Of a stretch of DNA of 6,469 bases, positions 1 through 5,668 are shown one piece after another. Position 1 is the first letter of the stretch. Each line of letters starts with the position of its first letter. Location: the NCBI GenBank assembly GCA_902478705.1, contig CABSMB010000080.1, positions 1 through 6,469 on the forward strand, read 5' to 3'. Made by a program: the position numbers and the translations under genes. The notes under the pieces were generated by a model, which did no database searches, was not told the origin of the DNA, and saw only the letters and a list, made by a program, of their open reading frames with translations. This DNA is from an uncultured Collinsella sp. Its GTDB lineage: Bacteria > Actinomycetota > Coriobacteriia > Coriobacteriales > Coriobacteriaceae.

Positions 1-32
1 CGTCGGCAGCGTCAGATGTGTATAAGAGACAG
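1..32 (+). other. Nextera/Tn5 sequencing adapter (artefact)
   Basis: These bases match the Illumina Nextera Read 1 transposase adapter lacking only its first T. Bases 14-32 are the 19-bp hyperactive Tn5 mosaic end (AGATGTGTATAAGAGACAG). This is library-preparation sequence left on the end of a contig, not part of the genome, and should be trimmed. Genomic sequence starts at about base 33, so anything upstream of the first gene is lost. Confidence 0.97.
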
Positions 33-56
33 GCCTAGCCAGTATTAGGTGGTTTC

Positions 57-83
57 TTGAACTCGGTTAGCCTGCGGTAAGAT
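57..83 (+). promoter_or_regulatory. possible promoter of the glycosyltransferase gene
   Basis: TTGAAC at 57-62 resembles a -35 box and TAAGAT at 78-83 a -10 box. The 15-nt spacer is shorter than ideal. An alternative -10, TATACG at 83-88, has a 20-nt spacer. Either would start transcription within the leader before the ATG at 121. The placement is sensible but the matches are only partial, so this is tentative. Confidence 0.3.
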
Positions 84-93
84 ATACGTTTGT

Positions 94-107
94 TTACGTA
101 ACGCGTT
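94..107. promoter_or_regulatory. two overlapping palindromes in the leader
   Basis: TTACGTAA (94-101) and AACGCGTT (100-107) are perfect 8-bp palindromes that share two bases and lie between the putative -10 box and the ribosome binding site. The position would suit a repressor operator, but no known regulator site is recognised and chance is possible. Confidence 0.2.
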
Positions 108-120
108 CTCGGGAGCCTGC

Positions 121-1416
121 ATGCTCGCCTTTTTACAAACTAACACGCCCATTGTGATCTTCAACCAGATTGTCGTCACGCTGCTCACGGTCTGCTTTCT
201 GTACCAGGTGGTCTTCTTTGTCATCGGCGCTCTCCGTGGCGAAGTCGCGCCTCCCAAGGCCAAAAAGCTCCACCGTTATGCCTTCTTTATTGCAGCGCAT
301 AACGAGGAGGCCGTGATCGCCAACCTCGTTCGCTCCATCAAGGATCAAGACTATCCGTCCGAGCTCATCGAGGTCTTTGTCGTTGCCGACGCCTGCACCG
401 ACAACACCGCGCAGCTCGCGCGCGAGGCCGGTGCCATTGTTTACGAGCGCAATGACCTGGCCCGCAAGGGTAAGAGCTGGGTCATGGACTTTGGTTTCGA
501 TCGCATTCTCAACGAGTATCCCGATACGTTTGAGGGCTACTTTATCTTCGACGCCGACAACGTTATCTCCCGCGATTACGTCTCCAAGATGAATGATGCC
601 TTTGACCAGGGTTTCCATGTGGTCACGAGCTATCGCAACTCCAAGAACTTCGGCAGCTCTTGGATCTCGGCAGCTAATGCCACCTGGTATCTGCGCGAGG
701 CGCGCTTTCTCAACAACGCGCGTAACATCTGCAAGACGTCTTGCGCCGTCTCGGGTTCGGGTTACCTTATCTCGGCGAGCGTGATCGAGGGCATGCACGG
801 TTGGCAGTTCCATACGCTGACCGAGGACATCCAGTTCACCACGTTCTGCGCCATTCACGGTATTCGCATCGGTTATGCGCCGGCGGAGTTCTTTGACGAG
901 CAGCCGGTGACGTTTAAGGCGTCCTGGAAACAACGCATGCGTTGGACCAAGGGCTTCTACCAGGTCTTTTTTACCTATGGCAAGCATCTGGTCAAATCGA
1001 CGTTCCGCTATCATCGCTTTGCTGCCTACGACATGTTTATGACCATCGCTCCGGGCATGCTGCTGTCCCTGATCTCCATGCTCGCCAACGCGACTTTCCT
1101 CATCGTGGGCGGACTTTCGCACGGCTTCTTGGCCACCGAGGTCGAGATGCGGGCTTGTGCCGCCTCGCTCATTATGACCTTCGCGATGATGTACCAGACC
1201 TTCTTTATCCTGGCACTACTCACGACCATCTTCGAGTACAAGCACATTCATTGCGCGCAAAAGTGGCGTTTGGTGACCAACCTGTTTACCTTCCCGATCT
1301 TTATGTTCAGCTATATCCCCATCACGGTGGCTGCTCTGTTCCTGAAGGTCGACTGGGTTCCGACGCAGCATGCTGTCAACGTTACCCTCGACGAGGTCAT
1401 GCAAGGCGCCAAATAA
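121..1416 (+). CDS. membrane family-2 glycosyltransferase (processive type)
   Basis: Predicted inner-membrane glycosyltransferase of family GT2 (GT-A fold) that would transfer sugar from a nucleotide-sugar on the cytoplasmic face. The 431 residues begin with one hydrophobic segment (about 13-37). The catalytic domain follows, with AAHNEE near 58-63, VVADACTDNT near 87-96 (first Asp), DAD at 144-146 (the DxD metal/UDP site), SGSGYL at 211-216, TED at 234-236 (catalytic Asp) and QRMRW at 271-275. About three hydrophobic segments follow (303-332, 345-371, 386-409). The D,D,D,QxxRW set is the signature of processive beta-glycan synthases such as NodC, HasA, IcaA and BcsA. The substrate and product cannot be read from sequence, and no exopolysaccharide partner gene lies nearby. 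The start is supported by GGGAG at 111-115, 5 nt before ATG. It is probably monocistronic, because a strong terminator follows directly. Confidence 0.93.
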   Translation: MLAFLQTNTPIVIFNQIVVTLLTVCFLYQVVFFVIGALRGEVAPPKAKKLHRYAFFIAAHNEEAVIANLVRSIKDQDYPSELIEVFVVADACTDNTAQLAREAGAIVYERNDLARKGKSWVMDFGFDRILNEYPDTFEGYFIFDADNVISRDYVSKMNDAFDQGFHVVTSYRNSKNFGSSWISAANATWYLREARFLNNARNICKTSCAVSGSGYLISASVIEGMHGWQFHTLTEDIQFTTFCAIHGIRIGYAPAEFFDEQPVTFKASWKQRMRWTKGFYQVFFTYGKHLVKSTFRYHRFAAYDMFMTIAPGMLLSLISMLANATFLIVGGLSHGFLATEVEMRACAASLIMTFAMMYQTFFILALLTTIFEYKHIHCAQKWRLVTNLFTFPIFMFSYIPITVAALFLKVDWVPTQHAVNVTLDEVMQGAK

Positions 1417-1424
1417 CCACCACC

Positions 1425-1465
1425 AAAACCACCACAAAGGGGATAGGCCCTTTGTGGTGGTTTTT
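1425..1465 (+). terminator. strong Rho-independent terminator
   Basis: A perfect 17-bp stem pairs 1425-1441 (AAAACCACCACAAAGGG) with 1448-1464 around a 6-nt loop (GATAGG) and runs into a T tract (1461-1465). It starts 9 bases after the glycosyltransferase stop codon. An extra copy of the left-arm sequence, AACCACCAC, lies just upstream at 1415-1423, so the right arm has two possible pairing partners. Confidence 0.95.
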
Positions 1466-1484
1466 GCTTTTGCGATGCAACTTG

Positions 1485-1490
1485 AGGAGG
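1485..1490 (+). promoter_or_regulatory. ribosome binding site fixing the prepilin peptidase start
   Basis: AGGAGG at 1485-1490 ends 6 nt before the ATG at 1497. It decides the start: the reading frame is open far upstream, through the glycosyltransferase gene and terminator, but only this ATG has a Shine-Dalgarno sequence and gives a protein beginning at the first membrane segment of the family. Confidence 0.85.
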
Positions 1491-1496
1491 TGCTCG

Positions 1497-1919
1497 ATGG
1501 TCCATATCCCGTTTTGGCTGTGCGCTATCGCTGGTGCCTGCATCGATGCGCGCGAGCGGCGGTTTCCGAATGCGCTTGCTGCCGCGTGCGCCGTGGCGGC
1601 ATTTGCGGGCGTCTGGCTAGATCTTGGCATGGACACGGCGCTTGACTACGCCGGTCTTGCGGCCATCGTCTACCTTGCCCTTGTGCTCACTGAGTCGTTT
1701 TGGCGTCGTGTTCGCCACGCTCCCGGCATTGGCATGGGGGACGCCAAGGCGCTCTTCGCGCTTTGCACGCTCGACCCTATAGGCGGCATCGTGGCATTTG
1801 CCGTCGCGCTCCTGGTCCTTGCCCTCTCCTGCCTCTTCACAAAATCGCGCTCCCTGCCTTTGCTGCCGTTTTTGGTGCCGATATTTGCCATAATCGAGGT
1901 TGTGGGTAGTACGCTGTAA
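1497..1919 (+). CDS. type IV prepilin peptidase, short A24 form (TadV/CpaA-like)
   Basis: Integral-membrane aspartyl peptidase of family A24 that would cleave the leader peptides of type IV or Flp/Tad prepilins at the inner face of the membrane. At 140 residues it contains only the peptidase domain and lacks the N-terminal methylase/zinc domain of PilD-type enzymes, as in TadV/CpaA. Both catalytic aspartates are visible: D17 in DARERRFPN (17-25) and D82 in GMGDAK (79-84, the GxGD motif). A C-terminal LPLLPFLVP (120-128) matches the family's PFL element. Hydrophobic stretches lie at about 3-16, 26-44, 51-68, 92-114 and 120-139. No pilin, secretion ATPase or pilus assembly gene lies in the window, so its substrates must be encoded elsewhere. 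It follows a strong terminator with no clear promoter of its own and sits 31 bp before the dNTPase gene, probably co-transcribed with it. Confidence 0.88.
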   Translation: MVHIPFWLCAIAGACIDARERRFPNALAAACAVAAFAGVWLDLGMDTALDYAGLAAIVYLALVLTESFWRRVRHAPGIGMGDAKALFALCTLDPIGGIVAFAVALLVLALSCLFTKSRSLPLLPFLVPIFAIIEVVGSTL

Positions 1920-1938
1920 CCGTTTGCGCGCCCTTTTT

Positions 1939-1944
1939 AAGGAG
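1939..1944 (+). promoter_or_regulatory. ribosome binding site fixing the dNTPase start
   Basis: AAGGAG at 1939-1944 ends 6 nt before the ATG at 1951. This selects 1951 over the in-frame TTG at 1900, which would overlap the prepilin peptidase gene and add 17 residues with no family resemblance. Confidence 0.85.
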
Positions 1945-1950
1945 CATGCC

Positions 1951-3198
1951 ATGGCAATCAATCAACAGACAGCCGCCATCAAGGCGCGTATGGATCGCAT
2001 TCCCGCGGTGTTGTCGCCCGAGCTGGTCGAGCGTATCGCTGCCGACCGCGCCTCGGGTGTCGTTAATCCCTATCGATGCGGTGACGACCAGGTCATCCGA
2101 CGTGTCGATCGGGCTGCAGACGAGGGCACGCTCATGCGTCCGGCCTTCATGCGCGATACCGAAAAGATTCTGCATCTGCCCGCATACACCCGTTATGCAG
2201 GCAAAACGCAGGTCTTCAGTTTTCGCAGCAACGACGACCTGTCGCGTCGCGGCCTGCACGTGCAGCTTGTCTCGCGCATCGCTCGCGATATCGGACGTGC
2301 CCTGGGGCTCAACTGCGATTTGATCGAGGCGATTGGCTTAGGCCACGACTTGGGCCACACGCCCTTTGGCCATGCCGGCGAGCGATTCCTCAACGATATC
2401 TATCACGATCGTACGGGCCGCTACTTTTTCCATAACGTGCAGTCGGTCCGCGTGCTCGATGCGCTGTACGGCCGCAACGTGTCGCTCCAGACGCTCGACG
2501 GCGTACTGTGCCACAACGGCGAGTATGAGCAACGCGTGTTTGAGCTCTCGGACATGGGTTCCTTTGACCAGTTCGATCGAACCGTCGAGGAATGCATTGC
2601 CACGGGCTATAGCGCGATTGAGCACCTGCGCCCCATGACGCTCGAGGGCTGTGTGGTTCGCATCTCGGATATCCTTGCCTATGTGGGGCGCGATCGCCAA
2701 GACGCCATTGCGGCAGGCCTGCTGTCACCCGACGCCTTTGACGATGACCTGGGCGGCGCATACAACAGCTGGATCCTTACGCATGCCTCTATCGATATCG
2801 TCGAGCACAGCTATGGCAAGTCGCGCATCGAGATGAGCGCGGACCTGTTTGAGGAGATCCGCCGGGCCAAGCGTGAAAACTACGAGAAGATCTATAGCAA
2901 GGGCGGTATCGAGGGCGACTCCGAAGCGGAGCTGCGCGAGGCCTTCGAAAAGCTCTACGACCGTTGCCTGCAGGACATAAACGAAGGAGACGAGTCCTCG
3001 TATATCTTTAAGCACCACATTTTTCGCATTGAGCAGCAGCTTTCCTACTACGATCGCACCTATGCATGGCAGGACGATAAGGACCAGGCGGTTGTGGATT
3101 ACATTGCGAGCATGACGGACGGTTATTTCTGTGAACTTACGAGCAAGCTGTTCCCGGGATTGAAGTTTCCGCATCGTACCTATATTAACGAACGGTAG
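1951..3198 (+). CDS. dgt: HD-domain deoxynucleoside triphosphate triphosphohydrolase (dGTPase family)
   Basis: Cytoplasmic HD-superfamily enzyme predicted to hydrolyse dGTP or other dNTPs to the nucleoside plus tripolyphosphate, controlling dNTP pools. The 415 residues include the substrate-site-like region AYTRYAGKTQVFS (78-90) and the metal ligands H103 (GLHVQ), H132-D133 in GHDLGHTPFGHAGE (131-144) and D240 in RISDILAYVGRD (237-248). CHNGE (187-191) is another conserved-looking block. It belongs to the divergent clade in which the usual RLTHSLEV around the first His is replaced by RRGLHVQLVS. I recall this form from clostridial and coriobacterial proteins; strict dGTP specificity is therefore not assured, and the symbol denotes the family. 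It shares a probable transcript with the upstream peptidase gene, while its neighbour rarA also concerns DNA replication. A short hairpin overlaps the stop codon. Confidence 0.9.
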   Translation: MAINQQTAAIKARMDRIPAVLSPELVERIAADRASGVVNPYRCGDDQVIRRVDRAADEGTLMRPAFMRDTEKILHLPAYTRYAGKTQVFSFRSNDDLSRRGLHVQLVSRIARDIGRALGLNCDLIEAIGLGHDLGHTPFGHAGERFLNDIYHDRTGRYFFHNVQSVRVLDALYGRNVSLQTLDGVLCHNGEYEQRVFELSDMGSFDQFDRTVEECIATGYSAIEHLRPMTLEGCVVRISDILAYVGRDRQDAIAAGLLSPDAFDDDLGGAYNSWILTHASIDIVEHSYGKSRIEMSADLFEEIRRAKRENYEKIYSKGGIEGDSEAELREAFEKLYDRCLQDINEGDESSYIFKHHIFRIEQQLSYYDRTYAWQDDKDQAVVDYIASMTDGYFCELTSKLFPGLKFPHRTYINER

Positions 3199-3210
3199 TT
3201 CGTATTTTTT
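3188..3210 (+). terminator. small intrinsic terminator overlapping the dNTPase stop codon
   Basis: ACGAAC (3188-3193) pairs with GTTCGT (3198-3203) around a GGTA loop, followed by A and six Ts (3205-3210). The stop codon TAG (3196-3198) lies in the loop and stem base. A 6-bp stem with three GC pairs is weak, so termination may be partial and some transcripts may read into rarA. Confidence 0.5.
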
Positions 3211-3213
3211 CGG

Positions 3214-3219
3214 TATACT
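3214..3219 (+). promoter_or_regulatory. possible -10 box for rarA
   Basis: TATACT matches five of six bases of the vegetative -10 consensus and lies directly after the putative terminator, 39 nt before the chosen rarA start. No convincing -35 box is found 16-18 nt upstream (AACGGT sits there), so the call rests on the -10 match and its position. Confidence 0.35.
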
Positions 3220-3258
3220 GTTAGCAGATGACGACTTTGATTGATGCACGGGATGGTT

Positions 3259-4608
3259 ATGGACGACCTTTTTTCTGCTTCGACGCGCGAGCGTTCCTTT
3301 CAGAATGCGCCGCTTGCGGTGCGCATGCGCCCCAATTCGCTCGACGAGTATGTGGGCCAGCAAAAGGCCGTCGGTAAGGGCTCATGGTTGCGTGCTGCGA
3401 TTGAGCACGACGTGCTGTCGAGTGTGATTCTGTACGGGCCGGCCGGTACGGGCAAGACGACGCTGGCACATATTATCGCCAACCATACCAAGAGCGAGTT
3501 TGTCGAAGTCAGCGCCGTGACGGGCACCGTGAAGGATCTTCGCCGCGTGATTGACGAGGCCAAGACGCGTCTGAATACGTACGACCGTCGCACCATTCTT
3601 TTCATCGACGAGATTCACCGCTTTTCCAAGTCGCAGCAGGATGCCTTGCTGCATGCGGTTGAGAACCGTACCGTCATTATGATTGGCGCCACGACGGAGA
3701 ATCCGTACTTCGAGGTCAACTCGGCGTTGCTCTCGCGCGGTCGCGTGGTGGAGCTTGAGCACTTAAAGGACGAGGATATCGCCACGCTTATCGAGCGCGC
3801 GCTCGAGGCGCCGCAGGGTTTGAACGGCAAGTTCTCGGCCGATGAGGATACGGTTAAGACCATCTGCACGCTGGCTGCGGGCGACGCTCGCTCGGCGCTC
3901 ACGACGCTCGAGCTTGCGAGCGAGATCGCCGTCACGCGTCCCGATACCGAGGGAACGCCAGCGCCGGCGGCGGGGGAGCGCTATCCCATCACTGTTGACG
4001 ACGTGAAGATTGCCAACCCGCGCCGTGGCTTTTCGTACGACAAAAACGGCGACATGCACTACGACATCATCAGTGCGTTCATCAAGTCCATGCGCGGCAG
4101 CGACCCCGATGCCACGATCTATTGGCTCGCGCGCATGATCGATGCGGGGGAGGATCCAAAATTTATCGCTCGCCGCATTATGATTCAGGCTTCTGAGGAT
4201 GTTGGCAACGCCGACCCGCAGGCACTATTGGTGGCGCATGCCGCGTTCAAGTCTGCCGAGGTCATTGGTTATCCCGAGTGCCGCATTAACCTGGCTCAGG
4301 CTGCGCTCTATGTGTGCCTGGCGCCAAAATCCAACGCGTGCGAGGCTTCGATCGATGCGGCGCTGGCCGATATCCATTCGAGTGGTCTTCGCGAGGTGCC
4401 CAGCTACCTGCGCGATCGCCATCGCCCGGGCAGCGATGAGTACGGTGTGTATAAGTATCCGCACGATTATCCCGAAGGCTGGGTCGATCAGCGCTACTTG
4501 CCCGAAGGCCTGGAGCGTGGTGCATTTTGGCAGCCTGCCGGTCGTGGCTGGGAAGAGTGGCGTGTAGAGCAAAGCGAGCGCGACCGTAGCGGTAACGCTC
4601 CCAAGTAG
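3259..4608 (+). CDS. rarA: replication-associated recombination protein A (RarA/MgsA), AAA+ ATPase
   Basis: AAA+ ATPase of the RarA/MgsA/WRNIP1 family, related to clamp-loader subunits and RuvB, which acts with SSB at stalled replication forks. The 449 residues (usual length about 440) show the N-terminal RMRPNSLDEYVGQ (22-34), Walker A GPAGTGKT (60-67), Walker B ILFIDEIHRF (113-122), sensor 1 GATTENP (143-149), the arginine-finger element LLSRGRV (157-163) and sensor 2 GDAR (208-211). The C-terminal tetramerisation domain contains YDKNGDMHYD, MRGSDPDA and ASEDVGNADPQA, and the protein ends with the typical YKYPHDYPEGW and W-rich tail. The start is uncertain: in-frame ATGs at 3244 and 3253 also exist and no strong Shine-Dalgarno is present (only CGGGA at 3249-3253). 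I chose 3259 because family members usually begin M(D)DLF. Confidence 0.95.
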   Translation: MDDLFSASTRERSFQNAPLAVRMRPNSLDEYVGQQKAVGKGSWLRAAIEHDVLSSVILYGPAGTGKTTLAHIIANHTKSEFVEVSAVTGTVKDLRRVIDEAKTRLNTYDRRTILFIDEIHRFSKSQQDALLHAVENRTVIMIGATTENPYFEVNSALLSRGRVVELEHLKDEDIATLIERALEAPQGLNGKFSADEDTVKTICTLAAGDARSALTTLELASEIAVTRPDTEGTPAPAAGERYPITVDDVKIANPRRGFSYDKNGDMHYDIISAFIKSMRGSDPDATIYWLARMIDAGEDPKFIARRIMIQASEDVGNADPQALLVAHAAFKSAEVIGYPECRINLAQAALYVCLAPKSNACEASIDAALADIHSSGLREVPSYLRDRHRPGSDEYGVYKYPHDYPEGWVDQRYLPEGLERGAFWQPAGRGWEEWRVEQSERDRSGNAPK

Positions 4609-4635
4609 GTCATTGGCACCTCGCACATTCCCTTT

Positions 4636-4641
4636 GGGTAT
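4636..4641 (+). promoter_or_regulatory. GGGTAT element, possible SigB/SigF-type -10 box
   Basis: GGGTAT is the -10 consensus of general stress sigma factors of the SigB/SigF group. Here it lies 63 nt before an operon that encodes such a factor, which would fit autoregulation. A second related element, GGGTAC, lies at 4657-4662. No good GTTT-type -35 box is seen 14-17 nt upstream of either, so the call is tentative. Confidence 0.35.
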
Positions 4642-4685
4642 CTTTCCTCTTGTTTGGGGTACCATGAAGAGCGTCTGTATTTCGA

Positions 4686-4698
4686 TTCCTTCGGGAGG
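4686..4698 (+). promoter_or_regulatory. Shine-Dalgarno inside a small UUCG hairpin
   Basis: GGGAGG (4693-4698) is the ribosome binding site for the ATG at 4704 (5-nt gap). Most of it can pair in the RNA: UUCC (4686-4689) with GGAG (4694-4697), closed by a C(UUCG)G tetraloop, an unusually stable loop. The stem is only 4 bp including one G-U pair, so any effect on translation would be modest. Confidence 0.4.
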
Positions 4699-4703
4699 CT
4701 TGT

Positions 4704-5297
4704 ATGAGTCCCATTCAAATCGCCCTGCTGCTGCTCGCCGTTGCCGGCGTGTGGGCTGTTATCGAGCTCGCGCTCACGCTGCGCAAGACCCGTACCGTCG
4801 TCGACTCGCTCGACAAGACGGTGAGCGACCTTAACAATACGCTCGCCGAGGCACAGCCCGTGGTGGCAAAGCTCGATGGCGCTGTCGATGAGCTCACCCC
4901 CGCATTGGCACAGGTTGAGCCGCTCCTCAAGTCGAGTAAGACCGCCATCGACGCCTTGACTTCCAATCTTGTAGAGGTCGAAGCTGTGGTTCGTGACATT
5001 TCCGAGGTTACGGGCAGCGTGGCCGAGGCCAGCAATGCCGTATCGAGCGTGACCGACTCTGCCGCCGGCGCCGTGCAGAAGCTCTTCAATAAGGTGAAGG
5101 CTCCTGCAGCCGACGCCGATCGCAAGCTCGTCGCTGCCGCCGCCGAGGCCGAGCAGCCTACCGAGCGCGTTCTGATTGGTGAGGCTGAGGACGAGGTCGC
5201 CGATGGTGCGGATGCGGCTCAGAAGCCCGCAGCCAAGCCTGCTCAGTATTACACCTATACGCCAGCCGAGACCTCCGAGGAGTCCTGCGATGAGTAG
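4704..5297 (+). CDS. DUF948-like membrane-anchored coiled-coil protein
   Basis: A 197-residue protein with no catalytic motif. One N-terminal hydrophobic segment (about 4-26) is followed by a basic RKTR (27-30), so the remainder is probably cytoplasmic. Residues 30-115 form a regular hydrophobic repeat rich in D, E, V and L without proline breaks apart from Q51-P52, P66 and P73, typical of DUF948/YtxG-like proteins and of methyl-accepting-like helical stalks. Residues 132-197 are a low-complexity Ala/Glu/Pro tail with YYTYTP (182-187) and an acidic end. In Bacillus, DUF948 proteins such as YtxG belong to the general stress regulon, which fits its place directly ahead of the anti-sigma and sigma genes. 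Its last 8 bases overlap the next gene. The function is unknown; a scaffolding or membrane-stress role is inference. Confidence 0.8.
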   Translation: MSPIQIALLLLAVAGVWAVIELALTLRKTRTVVDSLDKTVSDLNNTLAEAQPVVAKLDGAVDELTPALAQVEPLLKSSKTAIDALTSNLVEVEAVVRDISEVTGSVAEASNAVSSVTDSAAGAVQKLFNKVKAPAADADRKLVAAAAEAEQPTERVLIGEAEDEVADGADAAQKPAAKPAQYYTYTPAETSEESCDE

Positions 5298-5667
5298 CGA
5301 AGCAACCTGCCCCATTACGCTGAGCGTTGCCGGTGATCCGCGTCTCGCGCGCTTGGTGCGCATGACGGCCGCCAACGTCGGCGCCCTGTGCTCTATGTCC
5401 GTCGATCGCATCGAGGATATTCGTATGGCTGCTGAGGAAGCCTTTATCTTTGGCTGCACGGCCGTTAATTCCGACGATATCTCGATCAAATTCGATGTCG
5501 ACGAATCGCATGTGGGCATGACCTTTACCTTTGGCGACCAGGCGACTGTCGATGAGGATGACCAGGCTGCCGTGTATGCCGAGCTCATTCTTGCAAGCGT
5601 GTGTGATTCCTACGAAAAGACTGCGGCGCCCTTAACGCTTTCCCTCGATCTCAAGGCGGATATCTAA
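5290..5667 (+). CDS. RsbW/SpoIIAB-like anti-sigma factor candidate with degenerate ATP site
   Basis: A 125-residue protein whose size, order of elements and position before a SigB/SigF-type gene match the RsbW/SpoIIAB family, which bind the sigma factor and phosphorylate an RsbV-like antagonist. The helix RIEDIRMAAEEAFIF (40-54) aligns with the N-box region (compare IKLAVSEACTN of RsbW). E50 is kept, but the Mg/ATP-binding Asn is F54. The following strand reads MTFTFGDQ (77-84) where a DxGxG G1 box is expected, and AVYAELILASVCDSYE (94-109) replaces the usual GLGL G2 helix. ATP binding is therefore doubtful. Its ATG lies inside the end of the preceding gene (overlap 5290-5297), with GAGGAG at 5277-5282, and the sigma gene starts after one intervening base, so all three are probably co-translated. 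Family assignment is by pattern and context. Confidence 0.72.
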   Translation: MSSEATCPITLSVAGDPRLARLVRMTAANVGALCSMSVDRIEDIRMAAEEAFIFGCTAVNSDDISIKFDVDESHVGMTFTFGDQATVDEDDQAAVYAELILASVCDSYEKTAAPLTLSLDLKADI

Positions 5668-5668
5668 T

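Noticed and set aside
14..32. Tn5 mosaic end as evidence of a natural transposon
   Set aside because: It is joined to the synthetic Nextera Read 1 tail and sits at the very end of the sequence, so it is library adapter rather than a mobile element.
133..1122. 329-residue open frame on the minus strand inside the glycosyltransferase gene
   Set aside because: It is fully antisense to a gene with clear catalytic motifs; its composition (many H, R, G, V, D) looks like reversed codon usage and no domain is visible.
942..1496. Prepilin peptidase frame extended upstream through the glycosyltransferase gene
   Set aside because: The upstream part is out-of-frame translation of the glycosyltransferase and terminator. 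The family similarity begins at the ATG at 1497, which has an AGGAGG site.
3228..3390. ATG at 3228 as a leaderless start near the putative TATACT promoter
   Set aside because: It is out of frame with rarA, and the resulting peptide is a shadow of the rarA N-terminus with no recognisable features.
4609..4703. Terminator after rarA
   Set aside because: No stem with a T tract could be found; CCCTTTGGG at 4630-4638 is too small and is not followed by a T run. The sigma operon may therefore receive read-through from rarA.
4664..4834. Small open frame starting at the ATG in GGTACCATG upstream of the DUF948 gene
   Set aside because: It overlaps the DUF948 gene in another frame, yields an Arg/Ala-rich shadow sequence, and its GGGG is too close and lacks a proper Shine-Dalgarno arrangement.
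4494..5588. 364-residue open frame on the minus strand across the ends of rarA, the DUF948 gene and the anti-sigma gene
   Set aside because: It is antisense to three well-supported genes, has no recognisable domain, starts without a clear ribosome binding site, and such long antisense frames are expected from this codon bias.
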